DNA from: Lentinus brumalis
Lineage: Eukaryota; Basidiomycota; Agaricomycetes; Polyporales; Polyporaceae
Assembly: GCA_001792895.1 (NCBI GenBank)
Contig: MARA01000004.1
Coordinates: 372,001-436,000 of the forward strand
Direction: 5' to 3'
DNA: 64,000 nt
Shown here: positions 32,986-42,979 of the stretch, in pieces
Layout of the letters: the number at the start of each line of letters is the position of its first letter
Position numbering within the stretch: the first letter of the stretch is position 1
The notes under the pieces: model-generated
Told to the model about the DNA's origin: nothing
Database searches by the model: none
What the model saw: the letters and a program-made list of their open reading frames with translations, nothing else
Position numbers and translations under genes: made by a program

Positions 32986-35900
32986 ATGGCCCAAAGACGC
33001 AACAACCATCGCTCAGTTTCCGTCCACGACCCCTCCATCCTCAGCCGCCGCAAACTCCAGGCTCGACGCGCAAACAGTGCTCGGCGACGCGTCTTTTCGC
33101 TCGCCAACAACTCCTACATCGAGTCCCGGCCTTCTTCCCACGCGTCGGGCAGCTCACCTCCCACATCGCCTCGACCTGTCCTTGTTCCCGTTCAGTTCAA
33201 CCTCCGCCGCCTCCCGTCACGTCTTCTCACCGACCGCAAAGACAGCATGCGCGATGCCGGCAACGGGTACGACGTGTCTATCGGCATGAAGCGCAAGCGT
33301 GTCGTGAGCGGCAGCGAGAACACCTCCCGTGACAGAGGCGCCCGTTCATCAAGCCGTGCCAAGCGGCGCAGGGCTATGCCCGACTCCAGTGACGACGAGC
33401 CCTTGGCTGGAATGGATGTTGATGAGGAGGAACGTTGGGATGGCTCGGACAACTCTGACGACGAAGAAGCCCTCGGGTCCTGTACGCGCAGTTCATATCT
33501 TCTACCTCATGTGCATTGTTCACCATGTGTCGCAGCCGAGAACTACCTCATTGACGAAGCTCCCCGACGTCGTCTACTCCGCCTTCGCAAGGACGAACTC
33601 GTCCGTCTCTATGCCGCTGCTGGTCTCACAGAAGACGCCGAGTTACTCACGAAACCGGAGATCGTCGATTGTATCATAGCCGCCCGTGACGATGTGGCTG
33701 ACCTCCCACCTTCTTCACCCGGTGTTGCGAGTGGTTCAAGTGACTACTCCTCGGACGGCGGGAACGTCGCAGGCGGCGAAGAGACTGACTTCGGTCACCG
33801 TTTCCGTAACGGGCTGAAAAGGAGGGCAACCGTGCACGATCTTGGTCGTACATCGCGCAAGCATATGCCGGATCGAAGCTTATCTATGAGCCACATCGAG
33901 CGCACTGCTCGCGAGCCGTCTCCCACTGCAGGGAAGCGGCGGCGTGGCCTGCCCTCGGAGATGGACGGCCCGCTGTCGTCGACCGGAATCTCGACTAGGA
34001 GGTCAGTACTTCTCCTATGTATCCATGGTCGTGCCTCAACTTGCAATGTAGGCGTGGAAACAGCAACGCGAGCTCAATCGTGTCTTCGCCGACAACGTCA
34101 CTGTCATCTTCGTTGAGCTCACTCCCGTCCCCTCCCGCCACACGTCTACGGACCCGGAAAGCGTCTGGTGAAATAGAAGCCGGGCCTAGCTCATCCGGTA
34201 CCAGCAAGGGCAAGTCCAAGGCGAAACATGTGGGTTTCAGCGAGTCCGTTGAGGTCAACCGTCTGCCTTCGCCATTATCCGAAGCCGAGGAGAGTGACCT
34301 CACCGATCTTACGGAGGTCGAGGAATCTCTGCAACGGGCTGGCCCTAGCCCTCGGCGTCTTCGCAGCAAAGGCTCCGTCACCAAGCTCTCCGCTTCACAA
34401 GAGAAGCGACGGCCCGACGATGCCCCGGAGGGTAGCCGTAGGGTCACACCCGCGCGGAAAGCGAAGGGGAAGATCGGTAGCCTACACGAGAGCACCGACA
34501 AGGAGGCTGAAGAGGACCAGTTAGATTCGGATGCACAGGAGGAGGAGGAAGTCGATGAGCTGCAGGAGTCGCCATCTCCTATGGCGACACCTAAAGCGAA
34601 ACCAGTTCCGTATGGTCGACGGACTCCGGTCAAGAATCGTCTAAGGACTCGTCAGCTACAAACGCACACTCCTCCCAGTGACGGCGACGACGAAGAAAGC
34701 GAGGAGGAGGGCACTATTGTGGCGGGAGAAGAGGGAGATGATGAAGGGAGTGAGGATGAGGAGGATGATGAGACGGTGCACGAAGAGCCTCGCAAGCTGC
34801 GTAACGGCAAGATTGTGGGCGACGAAGATGTTGAAGAAGACATCGGTGAGGAAGACGAGGAAGAAGAAGAAGAGGAGGAGGAGGATGATGAGGACGCAGA
34901 AGGGTCGGTGGACAGCGAGTCGATCGCATCGACTGTCGACGAAGCCGATATGGATGAAGCCGACATGGATGCTGAGGGCGAAAGCGACGAAGCTATGGAT
35001 GATGATGATGGTGCGTTCTTCGGTCTATCTACGACTCCATCCTTTCTGAGTCCCTCTTCTAGTCGATCTCACTGTCGCCACCGCCAAGACACTCGTGCGC
35101 CTACGAAGGGATGATCTCGTCAGGCTGTGCGAGACACGCGACATCGACCCCAGCGGCACGAAGCCCCAGCTCGCCGAGGCACTTCTGCAGTGGCGTGACA
35201 AGCACTGCAGCGAAGCCACGACGTCTGCCCCTTCTTCTGCAGGCACAGCTCGTCCGCCTTCGACCGCCCGCGCTCCTCGACGGCGCCGCACACGTTCGAA
35301 GTCCGGGTCTGGGAGCGCCGAACCTCCTGTTCTCCTTCGTTCGCATCATGTTCACATGGACGAACCGCGGACGCCACCCCTCTCGGGAAGGGCGAAGGAG
35401 AAGGACTGCGAGGGCGACATTGAGCTTGACCTGGAGAGCCTTGGCTTGGACGATCGTGAGATCCCGCCGGAGAAGCTCACGAAACTCGAGAAGATCGGCA
35501 GCGGAGGCTTCAAGGACGTCTATATCGGCAAGTTCAAGGGCCGCCGCGTCGCCATCGCTGAGTTCCGAGGCCAGTTGAGTCAGAGTGCGTATCGTTGGTT
35601 GTGTGCTCGTGTGTCGGGCAGCGGCTGATGTGTGTGCAGTGGACATCAAGGAGTTGAAGCTCCTTGGCGACTTCGACCACCCGAACATCGTGAAATTCGT
35701 GCGTGCCCGTTTGCTGTCTCTCCTTTGCGCTCTTGCTCAAAACATGTCTGTAGCTTGGCGTGAGCATTCCGGAGAACACTCGTGAGACACCGGTCATGAT
35801 CGTAAGCGAGTTGTGCTCGAACGGCGACTTGTTCGATTACATTCGGAATGTCAACCCTCCTTCGCTGTATCGTGTGGTATGTCCTCTCGGCCCATGTCAT

Positions 35901-36508
35901 GATATCGATAGTGCTGACTGATGTCCCCTTGTAGCTCCACATCATGCTCGACATCGCCCGCGGTCTTGAGTACCTTCATCTGCGCAAGCCATCTGTGATT
36001 CACCGGGACTGCAAGTCGTCAAACATCCTAATCACCTCGAAGGGTGTCGCCAAAATCACCGACTTCGGCCTTGCCAAGGTCAAGCAGTCGACGCGCTCGA
36101 TGGTCCGGAGCTTGGTTGGAACCGTCAATTGGCAGGCGCCCGAGCTGTGGCACCCGCATCCGAAGTACAACCACAAAGTTGACGTCTTCTCCTGCGCGAT
36201 GGTCTTCTGGGAAACGTTGCAGTGGCACCTTCCGAACAAGAAGTTTCCTTGGGAGGGCATGAACGAGCACGCCATCTATGAAGCAGTCGGTACTAAGCGC
36301 CAGAGGTACGTCTCATCTCCTTCTACTATGTCTTGGAGAGGCATCTTATCGTGTCATTTGTAGACCCTCTATCGCTGGCCTCAAGAAGCAGTGGTGCCCT
36401 GAGATCGTTGAGCTGATGGAACACATGTGGGAGCAGGACCCTGCAGACCGCCCCACGATGTCCGAGGTCGTCCAGGAGCTCGAGCGCATCATCAAGATCT
36501 ATCGGTAG
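32986..36508 (+). CDS. SAP-domain protein kinase, TKL-like, with a WNK-like lysine arrangement
   Basis: Eight exons encode about 1,045 residues. The start MAQRRNNHRSVSVHDPS is the first ATG followed by continuous conserved sequence. A basic N-terminus with KRKR and RAKRRR motifs leads to a first SAP-like motif (LLRLRKDELVRLYAAAGL, about residue 178). A long serine-rich, basic and then very acidic region follows (uninterrupted Glu/Asp run near 34855-34895). A second SAP motif, LVRLRRDDLVRLCETRDI, lies near residue 645. The kinase domain spans about 780-1045: glycine loop IGSGGFKDVYIG, strand VAIAEF, KELKLLGDFDHPNIVKF with the alpha-C glutamate, HRDCKSSNILI, ITDFGLAKV, GTVNWQAPELW and DRPTMSEVVQELE. 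The usual beta-3 lysine (VAxK) is absent. SAP motifs suggest chromatin or DNA binding in the nucleus. The stop is at 36506-36508. Confidence 0.88.
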
Positions 36509-37064
36509 TTCTGCATGCCATACCCTATGCCCGCCATACCCGCAGGACCACTTCTCTGATCGCCGCCGTACCGACCAAGCACCATATACTCACAACCGCA
36601 CTACTATCCTGCACTGCATTGGGACTCTGACGACTCTGGCCTATATCTTGTGTTATGTGTTATGTTCTACGTGTTCAGTTTTCCTGCTGGCCCGCATCTT
36701 CTGCGCCTGTTATGCTTGTGGCGCGGGGCGGGGCGGCGGGTATGTTGCTTTGTACCGTAGGAGTTGCCGTTCAGCTCGTGTTTTTCTTTTGTATAGCATT
36801 AGTGTTTTGTGGTCTCGGTTCGTCTTGGCTCTCACTCTGACTATCGTCCATCCTCCCAAGCTACGTTTACAATCCGCATACGCTCTAAATCAAACACCAT
36901 TGTATCTTAGCTCACCCTTGCAATGCATCATCATGAAAGAGCAATCGATACTGCGTGTCATGGCGAGGGAAGTGATCGGTCCGTCATGGGTTATTTTCGT
37001 AAACGGTTCGTGCAGCGAATTCCAGGACATCGCACAGCAGAAGGGCCTGCGGATACATCGGGAC
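36509..37064. other. convergent intergenic region
   Basis: About 560 bp, T-rich and lower in GC after 36640, as expected of 3' UTR and terminator DNA of the kinase gene. No separate gene is supported. Confidence 0.45.
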
Positions 37065-38687
37065 TCATGCACTGGCAGCGGTAATGGCCGACAGCCGATC
37101 CTGCCAGTCGGGCGACTCGTAGTCCGCCTCGTACATGTAGTCCCTCACCTTCAACCCAACCTCAGTCGAGATCGGCACCGGACGCGCACCTCCATACTCC
37201 ATATACAAGTCCATATCCCCTCCTTCCGGATCAATGCGTTCGATCGCCCACCAGCGCGAGGCGAGCCGTTCCTCGTCCCACATGGGCTCGTCATCGCGCA
37301 TGTGGCGACCATCGACGAGCGAGAGCCCGACAACGCGCAGCTGGCGGTTCTTGCGGGCAAGCTCGCGGACGATGCTCGTGAGCTCGGCGTCGAGGTCGTC
37401 GGGCTGGTAGTAGGCGCGGATGCAGAGGAAGACGGCGGTGAGGGCGTCGAGGCCGGACAGGTGCATCAACATGTACCTCTGTCGATGATATTCGTCGACA
37501 TAGTCAGCGTGCGAGCGGTGCAGCCGGGATAACCAGGATGACGCAGACATGAGCGGGGGAATGGGGGAACGGGAACGCACCTTGCGGTTTCCGGCGAGCT
37601 CGATGATCCGGGCCTCGAGGAAGCGCAGCTCTGTCGCGACCGTGGGCAGGTTCACCCAGAGGAGGTTGTCTGCGTCGATGCGGTACGCGCAGGAGATGAC
37701 GTAAGGCTTCGTCTGCCCGACGAGGACGAGGGCCTCGCGCGAATGGCCTGTGCGGCACAGGCCGAAGTCCAACCACTTCACGCGGCAGGAGAGCGGCCAG
37801 ATGTCCAGGTCCGCGACGTCGATGTACGCTTTTATGAGGGTGTGCGCCCAGCAAGGAGGTACGACGGGGGGATGTAAGGCATTGGCAGTACCAGCGTATC
37901 GGTTACGCTCATATCGATATCGGCCGCTTTGGTAGCTGACGCGAGTGACGTTAGGGAATATGGATGATATGAGCGATAGAGGGATTGAGGTGTCCTCAAT
38001 GGTGAGGGTGTGCAGAGAGTTTATCGAGATCCTGTTCTGCAGATGCGTATTGGGGGCAGGTATATGTAGCCTGGTCCATAGCTTGGTGATAGAAAGGGTG
38101 TGCAAGTGTGTGTAGCCTTTGAGAGGACCAAAGAAAACGTCGTAAGGCATATCCTTCATGCCGAACTCGAAGGAAGCATAGAGAATTCGGAGACCTAGTG
38201 AGTTCAGTGACATGATGGTATTCATTGTCTCTGTTCCTCCGCCTCTGACCTTGACCTCTCGCAACTCCTTCAGGGAGACAAGCGCTTTGGCGACCCGCCC
38301 GTCTGACGCGCGATTGATGACCTCCATGGAGCCGCAGTCGAAGTGTTGCAGCTTCACTGATTTGTCTAGGATGTCTGCTAGAGCAGCCGCAGGTTCCTGG
38401 GTGTCCTGATCGATCTCCCAAGTAACTGCCTTGGCCAGAACCAATGATCTCAGGAAGGTAGGCCGTGAATCCGTCGCGAGCAGATGGTCGCGGAACTTCT
38501 TGATCTGTTCGGTGTCTCTATCTAGGACCACGGTGTGCAGCGCAGGATCACGTGGGATGGAGTGGGCGGCCTTGCATGTGTATGACAGTGCGATGGCGTC
38601 TCGAGGTGAGAGGTGAGAGACGATTTCCCGGAGGACATCCGAAGGAAGGGTGGCTAATGTCAATGGTTCCACTCCGGGGGACGACAT
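37065..38687 (-). CDS. F-box protein
   Basis: The ATG at 38685-38687 gives MSSPGVEPLTLATLPSDVL, leading into the F-box REIVSHLSPRDAIALSYT and CKAAHSIPRDPALHTVVL. The rest is a repeat-like region with LREVKVRGGG, LHTLSITKLW and LHTLTIEDTSIP, consistent with degenerate leucine-rich repeats, and an acidic C-terminus (YMYEADYESPDWQDRL). The frame is open from start to the stop at 37065. A GT-AG stretch of about 102 bp near 37500-37585 is in frame and may be an intron, which would shorten the protein from 540 to about 506 residues. Likely role: substrate receptor of an SCF ubiquitin ligase; the target is unknown. Confidence 0.82.
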   Translation of the reverse strand: MSSPGVEPLTLATLPSDVLREIVSHLSPRDAIALSYTCKAAHSIPRDPALHTVVLDRDTEQIKKFRDHLLATDSRPTFLRSLVLAKAVTWEIDQDTQEPAAALADILDKSVKLQHFDCGSMEVINRASDGRVAKALVSLKELREVKVRGGGTETMNTIMSLNSLGLRILYASFEFGMKDMPYDVFFGPLKGYTHLHTLSITKLWTRLHIPAPNTHLQNRISINSLHTLTIEDTSIPLSLISSIFPNVTRVSYQSGRYRYERNRYAGTANALHPPVVPPCWAHTLIKAYIDVADLDIWPLSCRVKWLDFGLCRTGHSREALVLVGQTKPYVISCAYRIDADNLLWVNLPTVATELRFLEARIIELAGNRKVRSRSPIPPLMSASSWLSRLHRSHADYVDEYHRQRYMLMHLSGLDALTAVFLCIRAYYQPDDLDAELTSIVRELARKNRQLRVVGLSLVDGRHMRDDEPMWDEERLASRWWAIERIDPEGGDMDLYMEYGGARPVPISTEVGLKVRDYMYEADYESPDWQDRLSAITAASA

Positions 38688-39445
38688 CTTCCACGTCGAC
38701 AGACCTATGGAATCATTGAGCAAGCAAGTTCTGAGCCGTCATCGGTATGGAATAAGTACTGAGTACTCGTCACAAGTATCCGTGTTCTGCCTTCGAGCGA
38801 ACTGTTCGACTAGCTTCACCGACAAAGACAGACGATGGCGGTGTTGTAGGAGGACTCGGAAGGTGTTTGATTTTGAGTGTTCTCAACTTCAAGTAGTACA
38901 GCAGGAGGCGTTCGAGTGCCCTCTTGGTGCTCGAAGATGGAGACAGTGTCGTGGTGGGCCGTCTGCAAGGCTTTCATGAGCGGTGGCTGTGCTTGCATGC
39001 CGGCATGCTGCTCAAAGAGGTGGCCTCAGCTCCTGCAGGCCTCCTCACAATTCTTCTGGCGTCGGATCTCGGCTTGGAAAGCCTTCGAAACCTCGCGTGC
39101 TTTACAGCCTACGGGGCAATGATGTTGGATTGATTCCGTGAGCTCGACTGGACTTGAGTCTTGCGGTAGGGGAGGGTAGAAGGAGGTCCCAACGACGATC
39201 GGAGGAGCTTGGGTGTCCGATACGCGACCTGAAGAGGAAAGGCAGAACAGCATGTACAGAGCATGACATACAACATATGGTGATCTATGGTACTAAGTGA
39301 TCATAGTAGATGAGCAGGCGAAAATGGCGAGGAAGCGAATTATAGTGTGTACAGCATATATATCTACGAGGGGACTAGATCGGGGCCGGGGCCAGGGCCG
39401 TGGCGGGTGTAAGCAAAAGTGTCCAGGACGTAAGACAAGAGACAA
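38688..39445. other. intergenic, no gene recognised
   Basis: About 760 bp between the F-box gene and the 3' end of the methyltransferase gene. Open frames on the plus strand near 38880-39130 start at non-ATG codons and show no family features. Confidence 0.4.
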
Positions 39446-42400
39446 TTATCCTTTCGCGCCAACGAGAACACGGACAGCCCGACATGGTGGCTCGCGCTCG
39501 TTCTCTGCGCCAGCTTGGCGACGTGCGAGGAGAATGTCTTCGCGGAGCCGGAGCTCCTCCATTTCCTCAGCTTTGGACATCGGATCCCGCTGGGGTAGTC
39601 CCACCCAAAGTGCACAAGCGAGCTCCAGAGGGACATGCGCACATGCATATCGCTGTCCGCAGAACTTCAGTCAGCACACGCACCTTCCCCTCCCCAAACC
39701 AAAGCACACACGCACCTCTTATACTGGTCCAGCAGCTGCACATACTTCGCGCGCATGCTCTCCATCGTGTCCTCGTGCACATAGAACCCATACCTGTCCA
39801 GGTCCACGTCGCTCCGCGGGCTCGTCACCAGGCTCTGCAGCTCCTCCCACATCGCCTCGCGGACCGCGAGCACGACGCCGAGGCTCCGGCGCAGGTGCAG
39901 GCACAGCGAGTGCAGGTCGAAGATAAGCAGCGCGTCGATCGGGAACATCTCGATCTGCGACCGCTCCCCGATTATCGTGCTCACCGCCGCGAGGTCCTGG
40001 ATCGCCGCGGTCCGCTTCGAGAGCATCGACGAGACCGAGTTCGAGCGCGCCGCACGCACCTCGAGGCTCGCTCGTCCGCTGGAGCGTGTCGAGCTAGGGC
40101 TGGAAACCGGGACCCCCGACGCGGTGACCGCCGTCGAGGATGGCGGGATCGTGGGCACCGGCGGGGCTGTCGTCTGAGGGCTGCCGTTCGCAGACCCGCC
40201 GGGCGGGGACCCATTCGTCGAGGACCCCACAGCGCCCTCGGATTGCGAACGCGTGAGCGGGGTGCCTGCTGTTGCCGGGCTCGTGGGCGAGCCCGAGGTG
40301 GACTGCTTGGCGCTCCTTGTGCTGCTTTTGGCCGACTTCTTGCGCTTGACGGCCCCACCCAACGTCGCCAGGGACATCTCGTCCCGCGCTTCGGCGTCGT
40401 AGAGGTCGGATATCGACTGTGATGTGCGAGATGACTGGGAGCTGCGCGGGGGCGGACGGGCCTGGACCGGGGGCAGAGGAGGCATGGGGACGGTCAGTAC
40501 GGGGGGTGATATGACATGCTTAAAGTGTGTGGAGAAGTAGGCTGGGAGGGTCGCTGAATTCGAGACACGGCGCGGTGAGTATCCGTCGCCACTTCAAGGA
40601 AGGACGCCTGAAGCTGGCTTACAACTCGGTCTAGTGTTGACGAAACGCCGGTCGAACACCTTGTTGAAGAGCAGTTCGAGCAGCTCATACTCGTGGGCGA
40701 TGTCGGGACTGGGCGTCACTTGCGGATTTGAAAGAACCTTCGAGCCGTCCTGCATGCTGACCGACGGCCATCGCGTCCGTGCGTGCAGGGGCTCCGTGAA
40801 CCAGCGTGGCAGTACGGGGAAGATCGCATCTGCAAGAAGGTTTAGAGTTGCTGATGCAGCGCATTGCCATGCTGCGTATCATACCTTCTTCGATAATTTC
40901 GATCGTCGCCCCTGGTTTCATCACACGGCGGACTTCCTACCGTGAAGGTCAGGGATATGAGTCCACTAGCGGGAGCGCTTCGCCACGTACCTCGAATACG
41001 GTTGTCCACTGTCAAGGGTGCATGTCAGAACGGGGAGGTAGAGATAGCTTTCAAAATGCGTGCCTTGTTTTCCGGAATGCCCAAGGCGACTTCGGTTATT
41101 CGGACGTGGTCAAACTCTTCATCGTCGAACGGGAGTGGGCCGGTGAGACTGCAAGGGTATCAGCCAAAACATGCGTAGATATGGCGTGTCACTCACATAT
41201 TACCGTATACCCATTCTATTCGTCTGGCATCATCGGGGTCGAGGATGCTCAACGGCACCTGCACGTTGACGAGGTCGAACCCAACCTAGGGAACCGTGGC
41301 AGGATAAGAACATTGTATGCCTTGGATGTTGCGAAGTACGTACAAATGTTGAGTTTCTCCAGTATTTAGCGGACTGTGTGACCCAGAGACCTAGCTGGCG
41401 GGATACGGGTCAGTGACGAACTCTCCGCCGTCTTAGCGTGGAAAAAGATCCAAAGTGAGGCGCAGTATCGGCTAATGCAAATTCGACACTAGTCAGCCGC
41501 TAGCTCGAACGCGACCATGGCAGAGGCGGTAGCATGTTCTGGATCCCCAGGGGCACCCAATGTCTAGCGGTGCTTCTAAATGGGCTGTGAAGTCTATGAA
41601 GCACTCAGGACATCGGCTGGCGTTCCACTCCTCCGATGAACGGGCGTCTTCGCAGAGAAATGCCGCTGGCACATACCAGCAATGAGAACCAGGTACCTCA
41701 TGTGAGCGCCCTGACTCAAATGGAGCGATAGACGTGCCATGCACTCAGACGCAATGATACATGCTGTTCCTCGTACACAGCATGCTCGGATGATGGCCTT
41801 GGCCTGGCGGAGCGGCTCCTTAGTTCCGTCCGATGCACACTAATGCCGGTCCACCGTGTAAAATGGCAAGCTTGCAACCGATGCGGCGTGCCCCATAGTC
41901 GCGCAGAAGACACCATCAGTTTGCGGCGGCATGCGCGTGTGCGACTAGAGCGACAGCAGCGGCGGTCGCTCATTTCTGGAACCTTTGGCCACACAACCAG
42001 CATCTACACGCAGCAAGTCGAGGCCATCCAGTCGTTGGATACGTCCATGAAAATGGAGTGGCCTGGCTCGGAATCATGACACACCGTCCGAGGGTCGGGC
42101 GCTTCTGAGACGGAGGTGGTTTACGACGCGGGAAACCGAAGCTTCGGCGGCCCGATCATCGACCCGGAGAAGTAGCACGTAGAAGCGGCTCGTGGGCTCC
42201 GCCGTCACGGCCACGGGCAAGTCGAGCAGAGGAACGAAAGATGAACGGAGACCTGGAAGCGCGTGCATGCCAGAAGGAGATAATTGGATAAAAGTGCTCA
42301 CCCCCGTGCCGAGATCCAGACAGCGGGCGGGCTCCTTGCCCTTGTGGTCGACGAGGGATACGACGCCCTTGTAGGCAGATGTAAGAGCGGTGTCCATCAT

Positions 42401-42656
42401 CTCCCTAGGCACCCAGTTGTCAGACCGGACCGCAGTCGAACGAATTACGCGACACTCACAGCTCGAGGGTGGCCTTGTCGTATGAAAGCGGCCATGGTGC
42501 CTTGGCCGGCTCGTAGGCGTGGACCTTGGAGCCATGGCGGTTCACGAACTGGCGACCGCGAGGGCCATAGTGGGACTTGCGGTTTGATTCTGCGCAGGAG
42601 ACTCCTTCTGCGTCTACTGCGGACGACAGGGAACGACGAGAGCAGTCGGGAGTCAT
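39446..42656 (-). pseudogene. SAM-dependent methyltransferase gene, probably broken
   Basis: A class I methyltransferase of a kind common in basidiomycetes. The ATG at 42654-42656 and a TATA box just upstream start MTPDCSRRSLSSAV, then HAYEPAKAPWPLSYDK, ALTSAYKGVVSLVDHKG and RCLDLGTG, the SAM-binding motif I. Far downstream (from about 41300) it resumes with VGFDLVNVQVPLSILDPDD, EWVYGN, LPFDDEEFDHVRITEVALG, VRRVMKPGATIEIIEE and FPVLPRWFTEPLHARTRW. A serine/proline-rich linker and SQIEMFPIDALLIFDLHSL follow. The piece expected between LDLGTG and VGFDLV, with the rest of motif I, is not found in the intervening 950 bp. Near the C-terminus, after VHFGWD, the conserved end MSKAEEMEELRLREDILL ... 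CRAVRVLVGAKG lies one frame off. Two independent defects suggest a pseudogene. The gene is divergent from HEL2 over 324 bp. Confidence 0.65.
41320..42280. other. unexplained DNA inside the methyltransferase gene
   Basis: About 950 bp separates two parts of the gene that relatives encode with at most a short intron between them. I find no convincing exon, no long open frame with a known domain and no clear terminal repeats. It may be an insertion accompanied by loss of one exon. Confidence 0.4.
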
Positions 42657-42714
42657 GAGGAGAGAGCTGGCAGCGGCGAGGCGGGGAAGCTGGCGTTGGG
42701 TGGGGAGTGCATTG

Positions 42715-42721
42715 TATATAT
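42715..42721 (-). promoter_or_regulatory. TATA-like box of the methyltransferase gene
   Basis: TATATAT about 60 bp upstream of the ATG at 42656. It lies outside the duplicated unit, so only this one copy exists in the window. Confidence 0.45.
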
Positions 42722-42979
42722 GTATGGGATGGGGGCATGAGGGCAGCCGACCGCATAACTCATTTGTTTTCTGATATGCTTGTATCTCGATCCTATGATG
42801 CGGGGTCGTTGGTCTGCCGTGGCCCTCCGCAGGCCCTTACTACACTCTCCCATCACTACTCGCGGAACCTTTTCTGGCCCTTGCCTTTTCGGGAACCGGC
42901 TCCGTTGAGCGGCTTGCAGTCATCCTCATCCTCCTCCTCCTCCTTCCTCCATCGTCCATCCACCTACCACTAGTCTGCC

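Noticed and set aside
34652..34966. Minus-strand polyserine open frame
   Set aside because: Complement of the Glu/Asp-rich run of the kinase gene; repeats of GAG/GAA read as serine-type codons on the other strand.
38688..38723. Upstream extension of the 37065-38687 F-box frame
   Set aside because: It would start at TTG; the ATG at 38687 lies a few residues before the F-box and is the normal choice.
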